A stretch of DNA of 7,070 nucleotides, from the NCBI GenBank assembly GCA_018901355.1, contig JAHIEZ010000060.1, positions 1 to 7,070 on the forward strand, in the 5' to 3' direction. The DNA comes from Patescibacteria group bacterium. GTDB lineage: Bacteria; Patescibacteriota; Microgenomatia; UBA12405. The notes below the pieces were generated by a model. The model was not told where the DNA came from, did not search any database, and worked only from the letters and a program-made list of their open reading frames with translations. Both the position numbers and the translations under genes were made by a program. Of this stretch, positions 1 through 6,032 are shown one piece after another; the stretch's first letter is position 1; each line of letters starts with the position of its first letter.

Positions 1-2
1 AC

Positions 3-371
3 AGGATAGGTTTGACCAAAAGAATGAGTTTGAATTTGGCGGCTATAAAAATGATAATTAAAAATCCCCTGTTGGGGGTGGGTTTGGGTAATTTTTTAGT
101 AAATTTGCCGGAGTTTCAAAAAAATGCCGGTTATTACTGGTTACAGCCGGTACACAACATATTATTATTGTTAATAACAGAGATAGGACTTTTGGGAGTT
201 TATATTTTTTATCGATGGATTAAGAAAATAGAATGGAGGAAAAAACTAAGCGGAGAGGAAAAATGGATATGGTTGGCAATATTGGCGACGGGAATGGTGG
301 ATCATTATTGGCTGACTTTGCCTCAAAATGGTTGGATTTTTCTTGTGTTTTTGGTTGGTCTGGTGCGATAA
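3..371 (+). CDS. O-antigen ligase/polymerase family membrane protein, C-terminal part (5' truncated)
   Basis: The frame is open to the left edge, so the N-terminal majority of the gene lies outside the window; the TTG at 12 is unlikely to be the true start because no gene start signal precedes it. About 122 residues remain. They carry the family's typical end: an amphipathic stretch ending in NPLLGVGLGNF, a periplasmic loop, then QPVHNILLLLITEIGLLG, the His...Glu-Gly-Gly pattern before a membrane helix seen in the WaaL/Wzy_C family, and a final DHYWLTLPQ segment followed by a last helix. Family members join or polymerise lipid-linked glycans on the outer face of the cytoplasmic membrane. A Wzx-type flippase starts 10 bases after the stop, which fits a surface-polysaccharide cluster. 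Ligase and polymerase cannot be told apart from this fragment. Confidence 0.85.
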   Translation, partial: RIGLTKRMSLNLAAIKMIIKNPLLGVGLGNFLVNLPEFQKNAGYYWLQPVHNILLLLITEIGLLGVYIFYRWIKKIEWRKKLSGEEKWIWLAILATGMVDHYWLTLPQNGWIFLVFLVGLVR

Positions 372-372
372 T
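364..372 (+). promoter_or_regulatory. Possible extended -10 promoter for the flippase gene
   Basis: TGC followed by GATAAT (5 of 6 matches to TATAAT) overlaps the stop codon of the ligase-like gene and ends 9 bases before the GTG at 382. A weak TTGTGT lies 18 bases upstream. The predicted transcript would start within a few bases of the GTG. The two genes could equally be co-transcribed, so this is only a candidate. Confidence 0.3.
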
Positions 373-381
373 TAAGCTTAA

Positions 382-1590
382 GTGAAAAAATCGATTGTAA
401 ATACTTTGGTACAAATAGGAGGAAAGGTAGTGACGGTGATGTTGAGCTTGGTGCTAACCGGACTGTTGGTAAGAGGATTGGGAGTAGAAAATTATGGGTT
501 TTACACTTTGATTGCTTCCCTTTTTATCCTGTTGGATGCGATGGCGGATTTTGGGAGTAAGATAATCGGGGTTAAAAAAATAGCCAAGGGAAAAAATGAG
601 AGTAGGATTTGGAGAGATGTTTTTTGGCTGAGAATGGGATTGGCAATAGGAGCATTTTTTTTGGGTTTACTGATGGTACTTTTTTGGCCCGGATTGAGAG
701 AAATAAGAGGGCCGGCCAGTTTGGCTTTATTGATGATTTTTTTGACGGTGATAGCAGGTAGCTTGGAAATTGGCTGGTTGGCAAAACTGAAAATGGAAAA
801 AAAGATAGTGACGGATGTGCTTTTTTCGCTTTTGTTTTTGGGCATAATTTATTTTAATTTTGACAAATTGAGTTTGGTTGGGGTTTACGGAGGAGCTTTG
901 ATAGCCAAGGGATTGAGTTTGTTGGTAGGAATAAAATTATTTAAAGGAATAATAAAACTAAATAAGGCTGATTTTTTTAAAATTAAGAAAAGAAATTTAA
1001 AAAAAATCTTGGGTGGATGTTGGCCGATGGGAGTGTACCTTTTAATCTTTACCTCTTATGACAGGGCGGTGGATTCGCTGATGATAGAAAGATTTATGGG
1101 AGTAGAATCGGTGGCTTGGTATGGGTTGGCTTATAAAATATATGGGGTACTAATCCAACCGGCTTATTTTTTTACGGCTTCGGTTTTCCCCTTGATGAGT
1201 AAGGGTGGCGAAAAGAATTTGTATAAAAAATCAGTAAGGTTGCTGTTGGTGGGGCTAGTTTGTTTGATACCGGTGGCCTATATCCTATCCCCGATGGGGG
1301 TAAGAATATTGGCAGGAGAGGGCTATGAGATGTCAGTTTCTGTATTGAGATTACTTTTGCTGGCGTTGGTGTTTGCCTACCTCAATCATTTAAACGGTTT
1401 TAGGTTGATTGCCGAGGGAGGAGAAAAAAAGATATTAAAACTGGGAGTATTGAGTTTGGTTTTTAATTTGGGTTTAAACATAATTTTTATCCCCAGATTT
1501 GGAGTGATGGGAGCGGCGGGAGTGACAGTGGCAACAGAGGCTCTGTCCTTAATCCTAATGACAATAATTTTGAATAGAAAAAGAGTTTAG
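382..1590 (+). CDS. Wzx-type polysaccharide/oligosaccharide flippase (MOP superfamily)
   Basis: A 402-residue, almost wholly hydrophobic protein with about 12 predicted membrane helices (roughly residues 11-31, 39-56, 83-102, 113-133, 144-160, 165-187, 211-225, 244-267, 285-303, 321-336, 351-371 and 377-396) separated by short Lys/Arg-rich loops. The N-terminus has the family pattern: helix 1, then LLVRGLGVENYGFYTL (residues 28-43), matching the LLxRxLGxxxYGxYxL signature of the polysaccharide synthesis proteins. Helices 11-12 carry the usual IPRFGVMGAAGVTVATE segment. Length is normal to slightly short. Such proteins flip undecaprenyl-linked sugars from the inner to the outer leaflet. GTG at 382 is chosen because it gives a complete helix 1; an AGGAGG at 417-422 sits inside the coding region, and starting after it would cut that helix. 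The upstream ligase-like fragment supports the role. The sugar transported is unknown. Confidence 0.9.
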   Translation: MKKSIVNTLVQIGGKVVTVMLSLVLTGLLVRGLGVENYGFYTLIASLFILLDAMADFGSKIIGVKKIAKGKNESRIWRDVFWLRMGLAIGAFFLGLLMVLFWPGLREIRGPASLALLMIFLTVIAGSLEIGWLAKLKMEKKIVTDVLFSLLFLGIIYFNFDKLSLVGVYGGALIAKGLSLLVGIKLFKGIIKLNKADFFKIKKRNLKKILGGCWPMGVYLLIFTSYDRAVDSLMIERFMGVESVAWYGLAYKIYGVLIQPAYFFTASVFPLMSKGGEKNLYKKSVRLLLVGLVCLIPVAYILSPMGVRILAGEGYEMSVSVLRLLLLALVFAYLNHLNGFRLIAEGGEKKILKLGVLSLVFNLGLNIIFIPRFGVMGAAGVTVATEALSLILMTIILNRKRV

Positions 1591-1622
1591 TTTTTGTTTT
1601 TTTGAGATAGTTCCCTTTTTAA

Positions 1623-1678
1623 AATACTGACGTTTTTTTTGGTCTAAAAAAGCCAATACTGACATTTTTTTGGGCTAA
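1623..1678 (+). repeat. Imperfect tandem repeat, two units with 32-base spacing
   Basis: Unit 1 (1623-1647) and unit 2 (1655-1678) both read AATACTGAC, then G or A, then 7-8 T, GG, T or G, and CTAA. They differ by one substitution in the spacer, one T in the run, and one base before CTAA. In each unit the T run faces a downstream A run (1646-1651 and 1684-1690), so each can fold as a T/A hairpin. Function is unknown; candidates are a protein-binding site pair, an element end, or a transcript-end structure for the flippase gene. Confidence 0.6.
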
Positions 1679-1690
1679 TGTCCAAAAAAA
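1665..1690. other. A/T-rich hairpin (9-10 bp stem)
   Basis: TTTTTTTGG at 1665-1673 pairs perfectly with CCAAAAAAA at 1682-1690 around the 8-base loop GCTAATGT; A1664 and T1691 can add a tenth pair. It lies 75 bases after the flippase stop codon. On the + strand it is followed by only three T, so it is a weak terminator at best. Confidence 0.45.
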
Positions 1691-1782
1691 TTTAGCTATA
1701 AAAACAGCTAAAAAGCAAAAAAACAAGTTGGAACACTCCCCGCCTCTTTACATATTAGTTATGACGGTTTTTCACATTAGCC
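1673..1782. repeat. 9-base perfect inverted repeat spanning the gap
   Basis: GGCTAATGT (1673-1681) is the exact reverse complement of ACATTAGCC (1774-1782), with 92 bases between. The left arm overlaps the loop of the 1665-1690 hairpin, so the two structures compete or form a long-range interaction. It could mark a folded RNA or the arms of a small element. It may also be chance. Confidence 0.3.
1691..1712 (-). terminator. Weak hairpin plus T-run; terminator-like on the - strand
   Basis: TTTAGCT (1691-1697) and AGCTAAA (1706-1712) form a perfect 7-bp stem with an 8-base loop. Read on the - strand the hairpin is followed directly by seven T (complement of 1684-1690), the layout of an intrinsic terminator. 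The stem has only two G-C pairs. No convincing - strand gene ends here, so it may instead stop antisense transcripts or be fortuitous. Confidence 0.25.
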
Positions 1783-1883
1783 ACAGAGGTTTTGACACAT
1801 TTAAGCAGGGGGACAGAAATAATAACCGCAGGATGACCGCACAATGGCCGTATGCCTTTGAATTGGGAAGCAAGGACCTTTAG
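1761..1883 (+). other. Possible 40-residue ORF in the C-rich island
   Basis: An ATG at 1761 opens a frame of 40 codons ending at the TAG at 1881-1883, which is also the first half of the next gene's -10 hexamer. The product starts MTVFHISHRGFDTF and ends YAFELGSKDL; I do not recognise it. FHISHRG faintly recalls the start of REP-associated (Y1-type) transposases, but nothing after it supports that. A TTGGAA (1728-1733) and CATATT (1751-1756) pair has 17-base spacing just upstream, but no Shine-Dalgarno is visible. Codons use third-position C far more than the neighbouring genes do. This is either a small foreign gene, a remnant, a small RNA locus, or a chance ORF. Confidence 0.2.
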
Positions 1884-1886
1884 AAT
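1858..1886 (+). promoter_or_regulatory. Sigma-70-type promoter giving a leaderless mRNA
   Basis: TTGAAT (1858-1863, 4 of 6 matches to TTGACA) and TAGAAT (1881-1886, 5 of 6 to TATAAT) are separated by exactly 17 bases. The -10 hexamer ends 5 bases before the ATG at 1892, so the expected transcription start falls on or next to the start codon. The only purine-rich site upstream, AAGGA at 1872-1876, is 15 bases from the ATG, too far for a normal Shine-Dalgarno. Confidence 0.6.
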
Positions 1887-1891
1887 AAAGC

Positions 1892-4777
1892 ATGGACTCT
1901 TCTTTGCCGACAGTAATTGTGTATGGGGTGGACCATTTTGTGGCGGAAAAACTGGTAAGAGTGCTTTTGTCAAAAGATTTGAACGTAATCGGAGTGGGGA
2001 GTTTTGTGTCTGGTTTGGGAGATTTGGAGAACTTTTCTTATATGACGGATGTGTCGGAAATTGAGACGAAATTTATGTGTGTGTTTGATTTTGTAGGCAG
2101 TGGGCTGGTGTGGAAGAAGGCAGAGCAGATAGGAGCAAAAATAACAGTAGTAAGCTGTGACGATGAGAAGAGAGAAAAGAGCTTGAGAGAAAACTTAAAG
2201 AGGTTTACGGGAAACTGGAGGATGGTAAGGGCATATAACGTTTATGGGCCGGGAATGAAATTAACCGGATTTTTGGCAGAAGTAATGATGCAGGCAGTAA
2301 AAAACCAAAATTTACTTTTGCCGGCCAGAGAGGAAAAATTTAGGTTGTTGTCGGTAGACGATTTGGTGGAAGCGATAATGAGGGCAACTTTTTTGTCGGG
2401 AACAGAAAAAGAAGAGTATTTAATTATGGGGGAGGAGAGTGATTCGGTGGCGATGGCGGAAGTGTTGATTGATGAAGCAAAAATGACCAGACTGAAAGTA
2501 AAAGAAGAAAATGTGGAGGTGAAGAAAGTGAGTGAAGAAGAAGTGGCGGAAAATTGGGAAAAATTGAGATGGCAACCGGAGATAAGTTTTGCCAAGGGAG
2601 CAGGAGAAACATTGAGATCATTTTTTTCCAGAGTGGATGAAGAGAATAGAAAAGGGGGAGGGAGAGAGGAGGTGGAGGTAAAAACGGGGTGGAGGAAGAT
2701 GGAAGTGGTGGTGGAGGAAGAACCAAAAGAGGAAGTAAAGGAAAAAATAGAAGTGGAAATAAAAGAAAAAATAAAATCGAAAAAGAAAAAGAAGATAAAA
2801 ATAAAAAAGACAGAAGAGATTTTGGTAGTGAGAAATTCAAACATGAGGCCGGGGAGTAGCTCTTTTGAAGAGCAAAAAGAAGAAACAAAAGAAAAAATTG
2901 AAAAAATAGAAATAAAAATAAAAGAAAAGAAGAAAAAAATCGGAGGGTGGTGGAAATGGTTGTTAGCAGGAGTGACGATAATATGTTTGGCGGTGCCGAT
3001 AAAGTGGGGAGTGGAGACGTTTTTGATTTATAAAAATGTGACGAAAGTGAAGGGAATGATAGAAGTGAGAGAATATAAACAGGCTTCTGATTTGGCGGAA
3101 AAATCAATTAAAAAAGTAAAAAAACTGGACAGAAGAGTGAGTGATTGGGGTTTAAATAAAAGAGAGTGGGGAAGGAATTATCAGGCAGTGCTGAGAATAA
3201 CGGAAAATATATTGGACCTAGAAATAAAAGGAGCGAGTTTGGCCGGTAATTTGGAGAAAATGAGTGATTTTATTTTAAAGGGAGAAGAGTTTGACTGGGA
3301 CAAAGATTTTTTGAGTTTAAAAAATGATTTGATGGAAGTGAGTGGGAAGTTGGGAGTATTGCAGGCAAGATTGAAGGGGGACTGGGGTTGGTTGCCACCA
3401 AGATGGAAAAGCTGGCCACAAAAAGGAAATTCAATACTGGCGGAAGCAAAAGAAAAAATAGATTTGGGGGTAACCGGGATGGAAATTTTGCCTGATTTTT
3501 TGGGAGTGGGAGGAAAGAGAAAAGAATATATGGTATTGCTACAAAATGAAATGGAATTGAGACCGGGGGGAGGGTTCATCGGCTCTTTTGGGATATTGTC
3601 TTTTGAAGAGGGGAAATTGCTTAATTTTGAAGTGAAAGATGTGTATGAGGCGGATGGACAATTGAAAGGTCACGTAGAGCCACCGGAAGAAATTAAAAAA
3701 TATTTAAATGAGGCGGGGTGGTACCTTCGGGATGCCAATTGGGATGTAGATTTTGTGACAGCAGGGGACAAAATTGCCTGGTTTTTGAAAAAAGAGATAG
3801 GCAGGGAGGTGGATGGGGTAATTGGAATAAATTTGGCGGTGGCAAAAAAATTATTGGAGGTGATAGGGGAGGTTTATGTGCCTGATTTTGAAGAAAAGGT
3901 AAACGCTTCAAATTTGTACGAGCAGGCGGAATTTTGGTCGGAGAGAAATTTTTTCCCCGGATCTAACCAAAAGGCCAGTTTTTTGGGAGGTTTGAGCAGA
4001 CAACTATTTGAAGAAGTGAAAGATTTGTCGACGGAGGAAATGTTGTCTTTGTCGGCAGGACTGCTGGATTTACTGGAAAGAAACGAGATTCAACTGGCAA
4101 TAAATGATGAAAAAGTGGCGGAAAGGGTGAGTGAAATGGGCTGGAACGGGGCAATGTGGGAGGGGACATGCGGAGTGGACAGGTGTTTGGCGGATTATCT
4201 TTATATAGTAGAGGCAAATGTGGGGGTAAATAAGGCGAATTATTTTTTGTATAGAAATATTGAGCAAATGGTGGAAGTGTCAGAGAGGTCGGTTTCAAGA
4301 GTGCTGAAAATTAATTATGAAAATATTGCCAAGAGTAATGATTGGCCGGGAGGGGATTATAAAAATTATATGAGAATATATTTACCACTGAATGTTAATT
4401 TGGCCCAAGTAGCTTTAGTGGATGGGAATAATGAAGCCTCCAAAAAAATTTATAGCTTAGAAGAACTAAAAATCAGTCAGATGGGGGATAAAAAAGAAGT
4501 GGGACTGCTGATGACAGTGCCGGTGGGAGAAAAAAGAATAGTGGAGGTCCGCTATTCGACGGCGATTAATTTGACGGGAACGGATAAGTTTTCTTACTTA
4601 AGTTATGTACAAAAACAGTCGGGTTTTGGGGACACGGGTTTGGTGACTTTGGTGTCAATCCCAGCCGATTGGCAACCGCTACAGGTAGAGCCGGTGGCCA
4701 GTATGGTGGGAGGAAAGATATTGTTTAATCAAAAGCTGGAAAGGGATATAAAAATGGGAGTGGAACTGTCTAAATAG
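1892..4777 (+). CDS. Membrane-anchored DUF4012 protein with fused degenerate epimerase-like (SDR) N-terminal domain
   Basis: This 961-residue protein has four parts. Residues 7-245 resemble NAD-dependent sugar epimerases: a Rossmann start TVIVYGVDHFVAEKL, the RAYNVYGPG segment (113-121), RLLSVDDLVEAI (151-162) and a WQPEISFAKGAGETLRSFF tail. Two of three glycines of GxxGxxG are lost (H15, A18) and no Tyr occurs between residues 51 and 114, so the YxxxK centre is missing. Residues 250-350 are a Lys/Glu-rich, probably coiled or extended linker. Residues 353-378 are one membrane helix preceded by KEKKKK, placing the N-terminus inside. The rest is extracytoplasmic, with DUF4012 at about 545-670 (EYMVLLQNEMELRPGGGFIGSFG, RDANWDVDF, VDGVIGIN) and a conserved-looking ADYLYIVEANVGVNKANYF at 767-785. 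C760 and C765 could form a disulfide. DUF4012 has no settled function; the polysaccharide neighbours suggest surface-glycan assembly. A TAA at 1886-1888 rules out an N-terminal extension in frame. Confidence 0.85.
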   Translation: MDSSLPTVIVYGVDHFVAEKLVRVLLSKDLNVIGVGSFVSGLGDLENFSYMTDVSEIETKFMCVFDFVGSGLVWKKAEQIGAKITVVSCDDEKREKSLRENLKRFTGNWRMVRAYNVYGPGMKLTGFLAEVMMQAVKNQNLLLPAREEKFRLLSVDDLVEAIMRATFLSGTEKEEYLIMGEESDSVAMAEVLIDEAKMTRLKVKEENVEVKKVSEEEVAENWEKLRWQPEISFAKGAGETLRSFFSRVDEENRKGGGREEVEVKTGWRKMEVVVEEEPKEEVKEKIEVEIKEKIKSKKKKKIKIKKTEEILVVRNSNMRPGSSSFEEQKEETKEKIEKIEIKIKEKKKKIGGWWKWLLAGVTIICLAVPIKWGVETFLIYKNVTKVKGMIEVREYKQASDLAEKSIKKVKKLDRRVSDWGLNKREWGRNYQAVLRITENILDLEIKGASLAGNLEKMSDFILKGEEFDWDKDFLSLKNDLMEVSGKLGVLQARLKGDWGWLPPRWKSWPQKGNSILAEAKEKIDLGVTGMEILPDFLGVGGKRKEYMVLLQNEMELRPGGGFIGSFGILSFEEGKLLNFEVKDVYEADGQLKGHVEPPEEIKKYLNEAGWYLRDANWDVDFVTAGDKIAWFLKKEIGREVDGVIGINLAVAKKLLEVIGEVYVPDFEEKVNASNLYEQAEFWSERNFFPGSNQKASFLGGLSRQLFEEVKDLSTEEMLSLSAGLLDLLERNEIQLAINDEKVAERVSEMGWNGAMWEGTCGVDRCLADYLYIVEANVGVNKANYFLYRNIEQMVEVSERSVSRVLKINYENIAKSNDWPGGDYKNYMRIYLPLNVNLAQVALVDGNNEASKKIYSLEELKISQMGDKKEVGLLMTVPVGEKRIVEVRYSTAINLTGTDKFSYLSYVQKQSGFGDTGLVTLVSIPADWQPLQVEPVASMVGGKILFNQKLERDIKMGVELSK

Positions 4778-4789
4778 TGGCTAAAATTA

Positions 4790-4798
4790 TGGTAGAAT
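4790..4798 (+). promoter_or_regulatory. Extended -10 promoter giving a leaderless mRNA
   Basis: TGG followed by TAGAAT (4793-4798) forms an extended -10 element. No convincing -35 is seen at 16-18 bases upstream, which the TGn extension can offset. Seven bases separate the hexamer from the ATG at 4806, so transcription should start at about 4805-4806. The gap to the preceding stop codon is only 28 bases and shows no terminator, so read-through from the upstream gene is also possible. Confidence 0.55.
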
Positions 4799-4805
4799 AG
4801 GGATA

Positions 4806-6032
4806 ATGAATTTTAAAGGCTGTATCGACACGACCCTGAGAGATGGCTTGGCTTCGCCACTTTTGTATGACAGTAAAAAATATAGTTTTTCGATAGAGGA
4901 AAGAAAAAAAATAGTGGAATCTTTGGTGGAGTTGGGAGTGAGGTATTTTGAGTTTTTTTCGCCGGTGGTGGGGGAAGAAGAAGAAAGAAGTTTTAGAGAG
5001 ATAAAAAAATGGGTAGGAGATAAAAAAAGAGGCAAGAAAATTTATTATTTGGCGCATTGCCGATGTTGTCCCGAGGACATAAAAGCGGCAATTGAGGCAG
5101 GCTGTGATGGTTTGAATTTGTATATGGGACTATCATCTAAGGCCCAAGAAAATTATGGTAAAAGTTTTTCGGAAATAGTAGCGATAGTAGAAGAAACGAT
5201 AAGAAAAACCAGAGAAAAATATCCGAAAATGTGGCTAAGATACAGCGGGGAAGATGCTTTTCGGACGTCGACAAAAGATTTGTTTTATGTTTATGACAAG
5301 ATAGCCGGTTTTGTAGATACAGTGGGAATGCCGGATACGACAGGGATGGCCAGTCCTTTGATGGTGGCCAAAATGGTGAAATTGATGAAAAAAAGATACC
5401 CAAAAGTGAATTTGGAGTGTCATTTTCACAACGAAAGGGGGATGGCTTTGGTTAATGCTCTGTGGGCGATTAAGGCGGGAGCAGAATATGTGGATACCAG
5501 TATTTGGGGAATGGCGGAAAGATCGGGAATTAGCTCTATAACCGGTTTGCTTTTTAACCTTTATCACTTGGATAAAAAGCTGGTGGCTGATTATGAACTG
5601 GAATTGTGTTATCCGGTTAACGTGTTGATGGCTTCAACATTAAAAATGCAGGTGCCTTATAATGAGCCGGTATCTTTGACTAACAGAACCCATGTGGCGG
5701 GAGTACATCAAAAGGCAGTGCTGAATGATAAGAAAAATTATGAAGCCAGTAGTTTGGAAAAGTTTGGGGTAAGTAGGGAAGAATTGTTGCTGGGGCCTTT
5801 AAGCGGATGGAATTATATTTTTTATTATTTAAAAGAGATAGAGAACTTTTTGATTGATGAGGCTCAGGCTAAAGAAATTGTGGCCAGATTTAAAAAGAGA
5901 AGCGGGGAGATGGGACCGAAGTGTCATCCGGAAAAATTGCTGTTGGAAATTGTGGCGGAATATGGTTTGTCCAGAGTGGTGGTGCCGGAAAAATATAGAG
6001 AAAGAAGAATGGAAAATTTGGAGAAAAAATGA
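4806..6032 (+). CDS. Homocitrate-synthase-family acyltransferase (DRE-TIM metallolyase fold), divergent
   Basis: The 408-residue protein matches the homocitrate synthase (Lys20/LysS) branch of the HMGL-like TIM-barrel enzymes, which condense an acyl-CoA with a 2-oxo acid using a divalent metal. Visible marks are DTTLRDG (8-14; R12 catalytic and D13 metal ligand by family analogy), AHCRC (83-87), RYSGEDAFR (145-153), CHFHNERG (205-212; H206 and H208 metal ligands), GMAERSGIS (235-243), THVAGVHQKAVLND (295-308) and LSGWNYI (332-338). The ERxGI rather than ERxGN pattern and SGWN favour homocitrate synthase over isopropylmalate synthase. No LeuA-type regulatory domain is present. Oddities: the Glu-Gln after DG in relatives is Leu-Ala here, followed by an apparent insertion (about 17-28). 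Substrates cannot be assigned; homocitrate, Re-citrate, citramalate or another product are possible. No other lysine, leucine or TCA genes are nearby. It overlaps the next gene by ATGA. Confidence 0.8.
   Translation: MNFKGCIDTTLRDGLASPLLYDSKKYSFSIEERKKIVESLVELGVRYFEFFSPVVGEEEERSFREIKKWVGDKKRGKKIYYLAHCRCCPEDIKAAIEAGCDGLNLYMGLSSKAQENYGKSFSEIVAIVEETIRKTREKYPKMWLRYSGEDAFRTSTKDLFYVYDKIAGFVDTVGMPDTTGMASPLMVAKMVKLMKKRYPKVNLECHFHNERGMALVNALWAIKAGAEYVDTSIWGMAERSGISSITGLLFNLYHLDKKLVADYELELCYPVNVLMASTLKMQVPYNEPVSLTNRTHVAGVHQKAVLNDKKNYEASSLEKFGVSREELLLGPLSGWNYIFYYLKEIENFLIDEAQAKEIVARFKKRSGEMGPKCHPEKLLLEIVAEYGLSRVVVPEKYRERRMENLEKK
6020..6023 (+). promoter_or_regulatory. Shine-Dalgarno site of the RNHCP gene
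   Basis: GGAG lies five bases before the ATG at 6029, inside the last codons of the upstream gene. It is the only well-placed Shine-Dalgarno in front of a gene start in this window, and it supports both the chosen start and translational coupling. Confidence 0.6.

Larger units (their letters stand above)
1591..1891. other. Intergenic region, structured left half and C-rich right half
   Basis: This 301-base gap is the only long stretch without a convincing gene. The left part (1591-1725) is dominated by T and A runs and holds an imperfect tandem repeat and two hairpins, described separately. No classical GC-stem plus T-run terminator for the flippase gene is visible on the + strand. The right part (about 1730-1880) is different in composition: 26 C in 1741-1860 against 8 C in an equal-sized coding stretch at 2401-2520. 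It contains a 40-codon ORF and ends with the promoter of the next gene. No tRNA, rRNA or CRISPR structure was recognised. Confidence 0.7.

Noticed and set aside
417..427. AGGAGGAAAGG as the Shine-Dalgarno for a later flippase start
   Set aside because: Starting downstream (GTG 430 or ATG 439) would remove the first half of helix 1, which matches the family well from the GTG at 382.
1755..1973. 72-residue - strand ORF crossing the gap and the start of the DUF4012 gene
   Set aside because: It overlaps the well-supported N-terminus and promoter of the + strand gene, and its product is not recognisable. Its 3' part covers the C-rich island, which is reported as unexplained instead.
1852..2064. 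70-residue + strand ORF overlapping the 1892 gene
   Set aside because: It lies in another frame of the DUF4012 gene, has no promoter or ribosome site of its own, and is rich in Gly, Phe and Cys as expected of an out-of-frame translation.
2859..2873. GCTCTT-TTG-AAGAGC hairpin inside the DUF4012 gene
   Set aside because: It is a perfect 6-bp inverted repeat but sits in the middle of a coding sequence with no T-run after it on the + strand; probably a coding coincidence.
2242..3107. Long open frames on the - strand opposite the DUF4012 gene
   Set aside because: They are rich in Ser, Phe, Leu and Pro, the mirror of a Lys/Glu-rich purine-loaded coding strand, and lack any recognisable domain. 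They are shadows of the + strand gene, as are the other - strand frames at 501-845, 3181-3579, 3963-4298 and 5924-6472.
6030..6032. UGA recoded as glycine, as in some CPR lineages
   Set aside because: The TGA ends a protein at its expected length and overlaps the ATG of a recognisable next gene with its own Shine-Dalgarno; none of the supported genes has an internal TGA.
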